Below are positions 15,489 through 22,041 of a DNA stretch of 25,149 nucleotides, in pieces (position 1 is the first letter of the stretch; each line of letters opens with the position of its first letter). Under the pieces are notes generated by a model that worked only from the letters and a program-made list of their open reading frames with translations, made no database searches and had not been told where the DNA came from. Origin of the DNA: Candidatus Aerophobota bacterium (GTDB taxonomy: Bacteria; Aerophobota; Aerophobia; Aerophobales; Aerophobaceae); assembly GCA_030672545.1 (NCBI GenBank), contig DAOVGF010000060.1, forward strand, positions 1 to 25,149. Reading direction: 5' to 3'. The translations under genes and the position numbers were made by a program.

Positions 15489-15732
15489 CGAGTTTAGCCG
15501 TAAAAGTATTGAACTTAACAAAGTTCTACGGGGAAACTGTCGCCGTTAACCATATCAATTTCGAGGTGGAAAAAGGGGAATCAGATATTTTTCTTCTTGG
15601 CCTTTGGGCTGGGAAAACAACTCTTGCCTTATGTTCTTGTCCCTGGTCTGGTGGTAATGCTGGCATTTTCCATAGGATTTTTCAGCCTGGTCCTGAAACT
15701 TCATCAAAGAAACCTGGTAAAGAGAATATGAA
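15489..15732 (+). pseudogene. Remnant of an ABC ATPase-permease pair (copy of 20224-21928)
   Basis: Three blocks match the intact transporter: 15489-15580 to 20224-20315 (92 bp, 5 mismatches, the ATPase N-terminus VKVLNLTKFY); about 15587-15654 to 21287-21354 (permease first helix); 15651-15732 to 21845-21928 (permease C-terminus). About 0.97 kb and 494 bp are missing between them. The second junction falls on TGGTGG, present at both deletion ends in the intact copy (21349-21354 and 21843-21848). An 82-codon frame crosses the joins (15509-15757) but changes from ATPase frame to a wrong permease frame, so it makes no real protein. This is a dead duplicate that has diverged by point changes and collapsed by deletions. 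Confidence 0.9.
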
Positions 15733-15786
15733 AATACAGGAAGAAACTGACGTATAAAGCTTGGTTTCTAGAGATGTTTATTTGTC

Positions 15787-16971
15787 CTAAGGGACTCTCC
15801 TTTCCAATTTCTCTACTCTCCTTTCCAGTTCAGCAATTCGTCTGTTCAGGCGGATAATTTCCTCCTTAATCAATTCAATAATCTCTGATTCTTTCCATTT
15901 TTCCTCCGGTATTCTCATCAGTTCTTTCGACTCTTGCTTCACCAGAGGTCTTTCCTTTTCTCTTCCCACCACATAAGTAGGCTCCGGCTCTACGTATTTT
16001 CTAAGCAATAGCCAGTCGATAGCGTACTTGCTGCCGCTCCACACAAGCACTCCTACCTCCCGGGGAATCTGATTCTTCCAGAGGGTATCCTGAGCGGTAA
16101 TTATCTGCCTTCCTCGAGATTCGTCGTTGATTACTTGAGTAAGAGTTCCCTGGGAGACACGAAAACTCGTTCGGGCCCACCCCGTTCTATAGGCATAGGC
16201 TGGTTTTCCGCTAACATTGACACTCCCACGTCGGTCTTGGTAAACTCTGATGTTGTCAACCCATCGACCAGACCATACATTGTAGCCGAATTGATAGGCG
16301 TTGTTTTCGTCTCCTCTCCGGTCCGAACTACCGAAGCCAAAGAAGGGCATATAAGCGTTCTTACCGAAGGTAAGTGTGGAGAGGCTTTCAAAGGCATAAT
16401 TTGATTCCCTCAAGCTAATGGGGTGAACAATTTCCGCCCAACCTCTCATTTCAATAACACTTTTTTCTTTCATCGTAGTTATAGTTGGTTTGTTTTGGCC
16501 GTACACTTCCCAACCCGCAAATTCCGAAAAATCCTCGAAAAACTCAAATACTTCCTTTCCATTACTTTGAGTTTCAACCTCAGGACTTCCGTAATAGAGA
16601 TATATTCTTACGGTATCCCTGATGGAAGGAATTTTTGTCCAGATATTTGACTCTCCACCCAGGTTCCATTCTTCAACCCAGTAGGGAAGCTCAAAGAATC
16701 TCTCCTGACTTTCCATTACAATTCTCACGTCTTCCCCGTCAGCCTGGGCATGGTTGTAGACGGGACTATCCGATTTTATCCGGATGCCAAGCTGGTAATC
16801 AATTACATCTGTTTGTGAGGTAATATCCACCGGTGTCCGGTAGTCATACACATTTCCTTGGGCATCATGCCAACCGTCCGGCCAGCTTTGTGCCCCCACC
16901 GACATCCCCACAAATAGACCAACCCACAAGACCGTAGTGCTCATTATCACGATTTTTTTGAATCTCCGCAT
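15787..16971 (-). CDS. Exported DUF2341 protein with C-terminal coiled coil
   Basis: 394 residues. Signal peptide about 1-27 (hydrophobic VLWVGLFVGMSV, cut near VGA-QS). DUF2341 domain roughly 40-125, with YWVEEWN and VRIYLYYGSPEVET near its end; this domain is found in surface and adhesion proteins of bacteria and archaea. A beta-rich domain of lectin/laminin-G type probably covers 140-330. The last 40 residues form a heptad-patterned coiled coil (LIKEEIIRLNRRIAELERR), suggesting a trimer or dimer. AGGAGG lies six bases upstream of the ATG. It has its own promoter at 17116-17143. Role unknown; likely an envelope-associated binding protein. Confidence 0.8.
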   Translation of the reverse strand: MRRFKKIVIMSTTVLWVGLFVGMSVGAQSWPDGWHDAQGNVYDYRTPVDITSQTDVIDYQLGIRIKSDSPVYNHAQADGEDVRIVMESQERFFELPYWVEEWNLGGESNIWTKIPSIRDTVRIYLYYGSPEVETQSNGKEVFEFFEDFSEFAGWEVYGQNKPTITTMKEKSVIEMRGWAEIVHPISLRESNYAFESLSTLTFGKNAYMPFFGFGSSDRRGDENNAYQFGYNVWSGRWVDNIRVYQDRRGSVNVSGKPAYAYRTGWARTSFRVSQGTLTQVINDESRGRQIITAQDTLWKNQIPREVGVLVWSGSKYAIDWLLLRKYVEPEPTYVVGREKERPLVKQESKELMRIPEEKWKESEIIELIKEEIIRLNRRIAELERRVEKLERRVP

Positions 16972-17115
16972 TTTTTCCTCCTCTCACCATTTTATTGTGC
17001 TTTATTAAAGCTGCCTTTTCCTAACCGATAAAACTAATATTAACTCCTACCCAGGACTGACTCGGATTTACCACTTATGCTTGACCATCTTTGTTCTATC
17101 AGGTAGGAGATACCT

Positions 17116-17155
17116 ATTATGTCAAATAATGTTACTTTGTCAAACGAACTTGACA
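17116..17155 (-). promoter_or_regulatory. Promoter of the DUF2341 gene with TGTCAA operator half-sites
   Basis: On the minus strand TTGACA (17143 to 17138), 16 bp, CATAAT (17121 to 17116). The -35 is one arm of the perfect inverted repeat TGTCAA-ACGAAC-TTGACA (17138-17155), and a third TGTCAA sits at 17120-17125, 18 bp from the first. Confidence 0.6.
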
Positions 17156-17192
17156 GAAAAAGGGCGAAAGGAAGCACTTCCAGTGGCCCATT
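17155..17192 (-). terminator. Weak candidate terminator after the beta-propeller gene
   Basis: On the minus strand GGGC pairs with GCCC around an inner GGAAG/CTTCC stem, followed by TTTTTC. It lies about 35 bases past the stop at 17225. The outer stem is only four base pairs. Confidence 0.3.
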
Positions 17193-17224
17193 AGAGAGAG
17201 CCTCCCCAAGGTTAGGCAACCGGC

Positions 17225-18349
17225 TTAATCTTCTATCCACCCCACTAATCCCAGATAATAGTCTCTAAAGGACCTGATAGAAAATGAAAATACCTCATTT
17301 TCTTCCCCGGTCGCTAAATCCTTGACCCAGATGTGGATGGAATCATCTTCATAAATATCTTCTATAAAAGCTATTTTGCTACCGTTATTAGAAACCTTGA
17401 AATGTTTAAGACCTTCAAAAATTTTCATAGGAATTTCTTTTTTCGATTTGGTATCGGGATCAACCAGATATAAAAAAGAACACGTACTTGGCCCACCACT
17501 CCTCTTATGCCTAAGGTCTCTCACAATCAAGGTTCCCTCTAAACTTACTCCGATAACTCTCGGCGTTAAACCACCAGAAAAATCTTCCCTGGAGGGGAAA
17601 GAAAATATGGAGTCTGGAAAACGAGTCACCTCAGCGCCGTCCTCTTTCATTAGATAAGTTCCCACTCTTTGGTAAGATTCCTCAGAAGTGACACCCACAG
17701 CCCCTGTGTCTAAGGTAAAAAAGATTTTTTCCCCATCAGGCAGCCAGCCTATGTTGGTAGCAAAGCAATCAAGAAATATTTCCCCTAATTCTACTTTATT
17801 GAGAAGTTCTCCTCCTAGGGCGTAGTGGATAAACAGAGTCGGTCTCTGGCATGCTTTGTCTGAATAATTCAAATAACTGATTCTGGTGCCGGTAGGATCA
17901 ATGAACATCTCAGTAGGATATTGGGTTCCCATCACCTCACAAACTTTTCTAAATCTGTTCGTGCCATCAACAAAAAGCTCGTAGATGAAGGTTTTTCTTC
18001 CGAAGCGATAATAATAAATGGGACGTCCTGAGGAATCGTAGCCAATTTCAATGTTTCTCTCTATGGCAAAACTATAAATCTTCTTTCCACTTGTGACAAA
18101 TACTCCTTCTCCAATTCCGGGCACGTTTGGTCCTACGGATAGGACGATAGAAGAGTTTTCATCAGAAAAAACCAGCTCAATCTCTTTATTGTCAGGGTCA
18201 AGAGAAAAAATTTGAGTACTTATTTGCTTTCCTTTAATAGGAGACTTTGCAGGGCCTTCGTATTTGATAGCATACAGTAATTTCACATCAGCCCGTAGAG
18301 ATGGTGTAAGAACCATCAAAAAAAAGAGACATATTAGAACTTTTTTCAT
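17225..18349 (-). CDS. Exported beta-propeller-like protein (TolB/PD40-type repeats)
   Basis: 374 residues with a signal peptide (LICLFFLMVLTPSLRA, cut near residue 20). At least three blades resemble the PD40/WD40-like pattern of TolB: FIDPTGTRISYLN (149-161), GWLPDGEKIFFTLD (201-214) and VSNNGSKIAFIED near 317-330. Such propellers bind proteins or peptides outside the membrane. The family's whole blade set is not evident, so it is not TolB itself. GAGAAGAGAG precedes the ATG. Its stop is 254 bases before the DUF2341 gene, which has its own promoter, so the two neighbours are probably separate transcripts. Confidence 0.75.
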   Translation of the reverse strand: MKKVLICLFFLMVLTPSLRADVKLLYAIKYEGPAKSPIKGKQISTQIFSLDPDNKEIELVFSDENSSIVLSVGPNVPGIGEGVFVTSGKKIYSFAIERNIEIGYDSSGRPIYYYRFGRKTFIYELFVDGTNRFRKVCEVMGTQYPTEMFIDPTGTRISYLNYSDKACQRPTLFIHYALGGELLNKVELGEIFLDCFATNIGWLPDGEKIFFTLDTGAVGVTSEESYQRVGTYLMKEDGAEVTRFPDSIFSFPSREDFSGGLTPRVIGVSLEGTLIVRDLRHKRSGGPSTCSFLYLVDPDTKSKKEIPMKIFEGLKHFKVSNNGSKIAFIEDIYEDDSIHIWVKDLATGEENEVFSFSIRSFRDYYLGLVGWIED

Positions 18350-18442
18350 TCTCTCTTCTCAGATTCTCTTGATGAGACTTATCGCTTAATGTAGTTTACC
18401 GAAAAGCTACGCCTTGACCATCGGTTTAGTTTAATCTTTCCT

Positions 18443-18997
18443 ATGAGATTCGTCAATCTTATAGGATGTTTCAACTTTTTTGCTGATCTTGTAGCTATAC
18501 TGGTTTTAGGAGTCTGGGGAAGGTGGTTGATAGTAGCTTCTCTGTTGGTTTTTTTGATGATCATACTAAAGCTGTGGTTTACCAAAGAAGAAATCTTCTC
18601 CTGGCTTGCCTCAACCGGGCAATTTGTCCGACTGATTTTGCCCTGGCTTTTGGTAGGAGTATTCGCCGCCGGTCTAATCAAGGCGGTTCTTCCCCCCCGG
18701 GTAATCCAAACCTGGGTAGGAGACAATACCCTGAAATCTAACTTCATCGCTTCGGTGGCGGGAGCCCTAATGTATTTTGCCACCCTAACCGAGGTTCCAA
18801 TATTAAAAGCATTTGTTGATCTTGGTATGGGGAAAGGTCCTGCTCTGGCCCTACTTTTGGCAGGACCGGCCTTATCTCTGCCCAATATGCTGGTGATAAG
18901 AAGTATCTTGGGGACCAAGAAAGCTCTGGTGTACATAGCTCTGGTAGTTGTTATGTCCACTTTGATGGGGATGATTTTTGGCAGTTTTGTTGTTTGA
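18443..18997 (+). CDS. COG0701-type permease, half length (ArsP/YraQ family C-terminal half)
   Basis: 184 residues with four or five hydrophobic segments. The conserved stretch ALMYFATLTEVPILKAF (113-129), then GMGKGPALALLLAGPALSLP (133-152) and VIRSILGTKKALVYI, matches the C-terminal half of the COG0701 permease family (PF03773), whose full members are about 320-350 residues with two such halves. No N-terminal half is found upstream: the frame is closed at 18394. There is no recognisable ribosome site before ATG 18443. It may be a true half-size subunit that dimerises, or an N-terminally truncated gene. A thioredoxin-fold miniprotein follows at 19067, a common partner for this family. Substrate unknown; ArsP members export trivalent organoarsenicals. 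Confidence 0.75.
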   Translation: MRFVNLIGCFNFFADLVAILVLGVWGRWLIVASLLVFLMIILKLWFTKEEIFSWLASTGQFVRLILPWLLVGVFAAGLIKAVLPPRVIQTWVGDNTLKSNFIASVAGALMYFATLTEVPILKAFVDLGMGKGPALALLLAGPALSLPNMLVIRSILGTKKALVYIALVVVMSTLMGMIFGSFVV

Positions 18998-19066
18998 ATA
19001 CTCGAGGGTAGTGTCGAAAGTTTTCTCAAGGAAAATGAAAGTAAAACCAGTAAGGGGGGTGTAGAT

Positions 19067-19306
19067 ATGAAAGTACAGATTCTTGGAATAGGTTGTCCTA
19101 AGTGTGGGAAACTGGAAGCAAATGCTAAAAAGGCGATTGGGGAACTGAACATTGAAGCTGAAGTTGAGAAGGTACAGAGCATAAAAGAAATAAGCAAGTT
19201 CGGAGTCCTGATGACTCCCGCTCTGGCCATTGACGGCAATGTTAAGTGTTCGGGGCAAATAGCCTCTGTTGCCAAAATAAAAACATGGCTCCAGGAGGCA
19301 ACCTAG
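19067..19306 (+). CDS. Thioredoxin-fold small redox protein (CPKC)
   Basis: 79 residues. Starts MKVQILGIGCPKCGKLEAN, with redox pair C10/C13 in the CPxC form, and the cis-proline region VLMTPALAIDG at about 47-57. Such miniproteins are encoded beside COG0701 permeases and ArsR regulators in many anaerobes and thermophiles; they are thought to deliver electrons or a thiol-bound cargo. A strong purine site, AAGGGGGGTG, precedes ATG 19067. It lies 69 bases after the permease gene, probably one transcript. A further Cys (C65, VKCSGQ) lies late in the protein. Confidence 0.87.
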   Translation: MKVQILGIGCPKCGKLEANAKKAIGELNIEAEVEKVQSIKEISKFGVLMTPALAIDGNVKCSGQIASVAKIKTWLQEAT

Positions 19307-19512
19307 CGGAAGTTTACTAAATTCGGCATTCATAGAAGAGAGAAAGGCAAAGTTAGAAATCATTTTAAGAGTTTTTCAGCGTATATACCAAAATAGCAAT
19401 TACCAGTTGCGAACTGTTGAGGCAGTTTTGTCATCTACTTGCTCAGTCCGAGATAAGAAAAATCCGGAAATGCTTTTTGACTTAACAACTGACTTTTGCC
19501 GGAAAAGACTGC

Positions 19513-19601
19513 TAAACGCAGGCTTTAGCTTCTTGGTTATGATCCGGTAGCCGCAGGCTTTAGCCTGCGTTTATTTGCGCAAGTTAAAACCTGCGGCTAC
19601 C
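19513..19601. repeat. REP-like interlocking inverted repeats
   Basis: Arm A TAAACGCAGGC (19513-19523) is the reverse complement of 19563-19573; arm B GGTAGCCGCAGG (19546-19557) is the reverse complement of 19590-19601. The order A-B-A'-B' interlocks. A third, perfect hairpin CGCAGGC-TTTA-GCCTGCG (19552-19569) competes with both. This looks like a dispersed repetitive extragenic palindrome, rich in the core GCAGGCTTTAGCCTGC. Confidence 0.75.
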
Positions 19602-19747
19602 AGGACAACCACAGCTTAAAAGGTGAAACCGGTGATTCTTTAGATTAATCTTTCTGTTGCCGGCTCAGGAGGCTTCTTAATTGAAAAATAGGCTCAGCCA
19701 AAGCTATTCCCAGAAACGAGATAGAGCAAGTTTCCTGCAAAAGGTAT

Positions 19748-19803
19748 TTGACCAAAGGAAATTTTCGACTATATTATAAGTAAATTTGAATATGCTTATT
19801 TAC
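19748..19803 (+). promoter_or_regulatory. Promoter and operator of the second arsR gene
   Basis: TTGACC (19748-19753), 16 bp, TATATT (19770-19775). Just downstream is the inverted repeat GTAAAT (19780-19785) / ATTTAC (19798-19803). Inside it, ATTTGAATAT (19784-19793) is the same ten bases found over the first arsR promoter at 4741-4750. Confidence 0.6.
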
Positions 19804-19814
19804 CCGAGTTGAAT

Positions 19815-20135
19815 ATGTCTCAGCCAGAATTGGAAAAAATAACCAGAATATGCAAGGCTCTCTCTGATCCTACCAGAGTGAGAATATTTTTGTTTCTCAC
19901 AAAAAAAACTTTTTGTGTGAACGCCATAGTGAGTTTTCTTAATATATCTCAACCTGCTGTATCCCAGCATCTAAAAATCCTGCGGGAAACAGGTTTGGTC
20001 AGAGCGGAAAGGCGGGGCTACTGGATGCACTACTCAGCTAATCTGAAAAAGGTAAGAGAATTCGTGAATATTATTTCAAAGATTGCAGAAGAGAAGAAAG
20101 AAAGGAAGAGTAAAATTGAAGAGCAAGTCCTTTGA
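19815..20135 (+). CDS. ArsR/SmtB-family winged-helix repressor
   Basis: 106 residues. Helix-turn-helix VSFLNISQPAVSQHLKILRE (about 40-59), then the wing GLVRAERRGYWMHYS. The alpha-3 metal site is reduced to FCVNAIV with one Cys, and another Cys lies in the N-terminal helix (RICKAL), so a thiol or soft-metal sensor is possible but the canonical ELCVCDL is absent. The C-terminus is a highly charged helix. ATG 19815 is used here; an in-frame TTG sits two codons earlier at 19809. The ribosome site is poor (GAG only). An inverted repeat downstream of its -10 suggests autorepression. Position between the COG0701 permease pair and the ABC pair leaves it open which it controls. Confidence 0.88.
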   Translation: MSQPELEKITRICKALSDPTRVRIFLFLTKKTFCVNAIVSFLNISQPAVSQHLKILRETGLVRAERRGYWMHYSANLKKVREFVNIISKIAEEKKERKSKIEEQVL

Positions 20136-20210
20136 GTTTAATTTGAGAGAGAACTGGTCCCAACCATCATCCAAGATTGCCGCAGGAAGTATCAATTGGG
20201 AGGCCTGGGT

Positions 20211-21161
20211 ATGAATGAAGAGCCGAGTTTAGCCGTTAAAGTATTGAACTTAACAAAGTTCTACGAGGAAACCCTCGCCGTTGACCATATCAATTTCGAG
20301 GTGGAAAAAGGGGAAATTTTTGGCTTTCTGGGACCCAATGGAGCAGGAAAAACCACCACTATTCGTATCTTAACGGGTATTCTTACGCCAGACGAGGGAG
20401 AGGCTAAAATTTTGGGCCTAGACGTCATCGAAGATCCTCTGGCCGCCAAACAAATTATGGGAGTTGTACCCGAGGTGTGCAATGTTTACGTAGACCTTTC
20501 CGCCTGGAACAATATGATCTTAATGGGAAAACTCTATGGGGTGAGAAAAGAAGCAAGAGAGAAAGAAACCAGGGAGCTTCTTCAAAAATTTCATCTTTGG
20601 CCGAGAAAAGATGAGAAAACAAGAAAATTCTCCAAGGGAATGAAACAAAGGCTGATTCTGGCTATGTCCTTAATTCACGATCCGGATATTCTTTTTCTTG
20701 ATGAGCCAACTTCGGGGCTTGATGTCCAAAGCAGTCGGATGATAAGAGAAATTATCCAGAAGCTTAAACTAAAAGGGAAAACTATCTTTTTAACCACCCA
20801 CAATATTGAAGAGGCAAATCTTATCTGTGACCGGGTAGCCATCATAAACAAAGGGAAAATTGTAGCTGTTGATACCCCTGAGAAATTGAAGAATGCTTTT
20901 CAGAAAACTCAATCAATAGAAGTTGCTTTTGATAAGATACCTTCAAACACAGAATGGATTAGAGATATTCCTCGGGTCAACGAATGCCAGAGATTAGGGG
21001 ATAAACTTCGTCTTTACACTACTGACCTGGATGGCGTAATAAGAGAACTTACGGAGTATAGTGAAAAAAATAATCTTCGTTTCGTTTCCCTTAATACTCT
21101 TGGTCCCAGCCTGGAAGAGGTTTTTGTGAGACTCACCGAAAACAAGGAGACTAATCTATGA
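20211..21161 (+). CDS. ABC transporter ATP-binding protein (drug/antibiotic or ABC-2 type)
   Basis: 316-residue nucleotide-binding subunit. Walker A GPNGAGKT at 41-48, signature FSKGMKQR (140-147; the usual LSGGQ is altered to FSKGM), Walker B ILFLDEPTSGLD (160-171) and the switch His in TTHN (195-198). The C-terminal 90 residues form the extra domain typical of the DrrA/CcmA-like class. GGGAGG at 20198-20203 lies seven bases before ATG 20211; an in-frame TTG at 20196 is less likely. The stop overlaps the permease start as ATGA. It lies 75 bases downstream of the second arsR, so they may share a transcript. A collapsed duplicate of this gene and its partner lies at 15489-15732. Confidence 0.93.
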   Translation: MNEEPSLAVKVLNLTKFYEETLAVDHINFEVEKGEIFGFLGPNGAGKTTTIRILTGILTPDEGEAKILGLDVIEDPLAAKQIMGVVPEVCNVYVDLSAWNNMILMGKLYGVRKEAREKETRELLQKFHLWPRKDEKTRKFSKGMKQRLILAMSLIHDPDILFLDEPTSGLDVQSSRMIREIIQKLKLKGKTIFLTTHNIEEANLICDRVAIINKGKIVAVDTPEKLKNAFQKTQSIEVAFDKIPSNTEWIRDIPRVNECQRLGDKLRLYTTDLDGVIRELTEYSEKNNLRFVSLNTLGPSLEEVFVRLTENKETNL

Positions 21162-21925
21162 ACAGATTCTATCAATCCACCAACCTACTCCGTCAATTGA
21201 GGGGTTCACTGGCAATAGCAGAAAAAGATGCCCGGATTTACTATGTCAAACCTCCAGTAATCATCTCTGGTATCTTGTTTCCCGTATTCTTCTTCTTAGC
21301 CTTTGGGCTGGGAAAACAACTCTTGCCTTGTGTTCTTGTCCCTGGTCTGGTGGCTATGACCTTGTTTTTCACCTCTTCTTCCGTGGGACCTCTGGTTACC
21401 CCCTGGGAAAGAAATGCTCGAACCTACGAGAGACTCCTCACCACACCGGTTTCGGTCTTTTCTCTTCTTTTGGGTGATGTGTTAGCCGGGATTATCTTCG
21501 GGTTAGCGATATCTTTGGTCTCCCTGGTTCTGGGATTTATCTTCTTTGCCGCCAGAGTTACCCATCCCTTTCTTCTGGCCGGAGGTATGCTTGTTTCCTC
21601 TTTGTGCTTTTCTTGTTTAGGAATCCTTCTATCTTCCCCGGCTACCGAGGCTCCTTCTAAAGTGATAATGCTCTCTGCCCTGGTTAGATTCCCTCTCATT
21701 TTTATTAGTGGAATATTTATTCCTCTGGAAAATCTTCCTTACTGGGGGAAACTGATAGCTCCCCTATCTCCCCTAACGTATACTACCGACATAATCAGAT
21801 ATAGCCTCTACGAAGTGAGATTTTACCCTTCTTATTTAAGTATGGTGGCAATGCTGGCATTTTCCATAGGGTTTTTCAGCCTGGCCCTAAAACTTCACCA
21901 AAAAAATCTGGTAAAGGGAATATGA
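21158..21925 (+). CDS. ABC-2 type permease
   Basis: 255-residue membrane subunit with six hydrophobic segments (PVIISGILFPVFFFLAFG at about 33-50 being the first). The family region VTPWERNARTYERLLTTPVS (79-98) is the cytoplasmic loop after the second helix, and IFISGIFIPLENLPYWGK (185-202) is the ABC-2 signature before the last loop. Coupled to the ATPase gene by an ATGA overlap. Together they should form a two-gene exporter dimer; substrate unknown. Its stop overlaps a possible 39-codon frame, also as ATGA. Confidence 0.9.
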   Translation: MNRFYQSTNLLRQLRGSLAIAEKDARIYYVKPPVIISGILFPVFFFLAFGLGKQLLPCVLVPGLVAMTLFFTSSSVGPLVTPWERNARTYERLLTTPVSVFSLLLGDVLAGIIFGLAISLVSLVLGFIFFAARVTHPFLLAGGMLVSSLCFSCLGILLSSPATEAPSKVIMLSALVRFPLIFISGIFIPLENLPYWGKLIAPLSPLTYTTDIIRYSLYEVRFYPSYLSMVAMLAFSIGFFSLALKLHQKNLVKGI

Positions 21926-22041
21926 ATGTGTATGGAATACTTGATCTGGTTCTTGATTCTATAATAAAAGTTGTTTTTCTTCCCTGCTTTGGTGGACTTT
22001 CCGATACAGGAACTACCGCCCCTGTCATCAAAATCAACTGA
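21922..22041 (+). CDS. Possible small ORF coupled to the ABC permease (39 aa)
   Basis: ATG 21922 overlaps the permease stop as ATGA, with AAAGGGAA just upstream, and reads 39 codons to TGA 22041. The peptide has a hydrophobic N-terminal half (ILDLVLDSIIKVVFLPC) and a Gly/Thr-rich end (GGLSDTGTTAPVIKIN). Its end overlaps the last eight bases of the converging glycerate kinase gene. I do not recognise it; the coupling is the only support beyond the open frame. Homology of the collapsed duplicate stops just after this start. Confidence 0.3.
   Translation: MNVYGILDLVLDSIIKVVFLPCFGGLSDTGTTAPVIKIN

Larger units (their letters stand above)
19307..19814. other. Intergenic region without a supported gene
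   Basis: A 508-bp stretch between the thioredoxin-like gene and the second arsR. I see no supported coding frame. It holds a weak AACTG/CAGTT hairpin with TTTTG near 19412-19430 that could end the upstream transcript, the REP-like inverted repeats at 19513-19601, and the promoter and operator of the arsR gene at 19748-19803. Confidence 0.6.

Noticed and set aside
15509..15757. 82-residue frame with WAGKTT resembling a nucleotide-binding loop
   Set aside because: The WAGKTT stretch is the permease sequence FGLGKQLL read in another frame after a deletion join; the spacing is not a Walker A, and the frame mixes two genes.
17044..17109. CTCCTACC / GGTAGGAG inverted repeat
   Set aside because: Eight-base arms 50 bases apart without a supporting context; could be chance.
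17040..17240. 66-residue minus-strand frame starting GTG inside the end of the propeller gene
   Set aside because: It runs across the DUF2341 promoter and its operator, has no recognisable domain, and its start is buried in the upstream gene.
18379..19275. Long minus-strand frame (298 residues) opposite the permease and thioredoxin genes
   Set aside because: It is antisense to two clear family members, with biased Ser/Thr/Pro content typical of a reverse-frame shadow.
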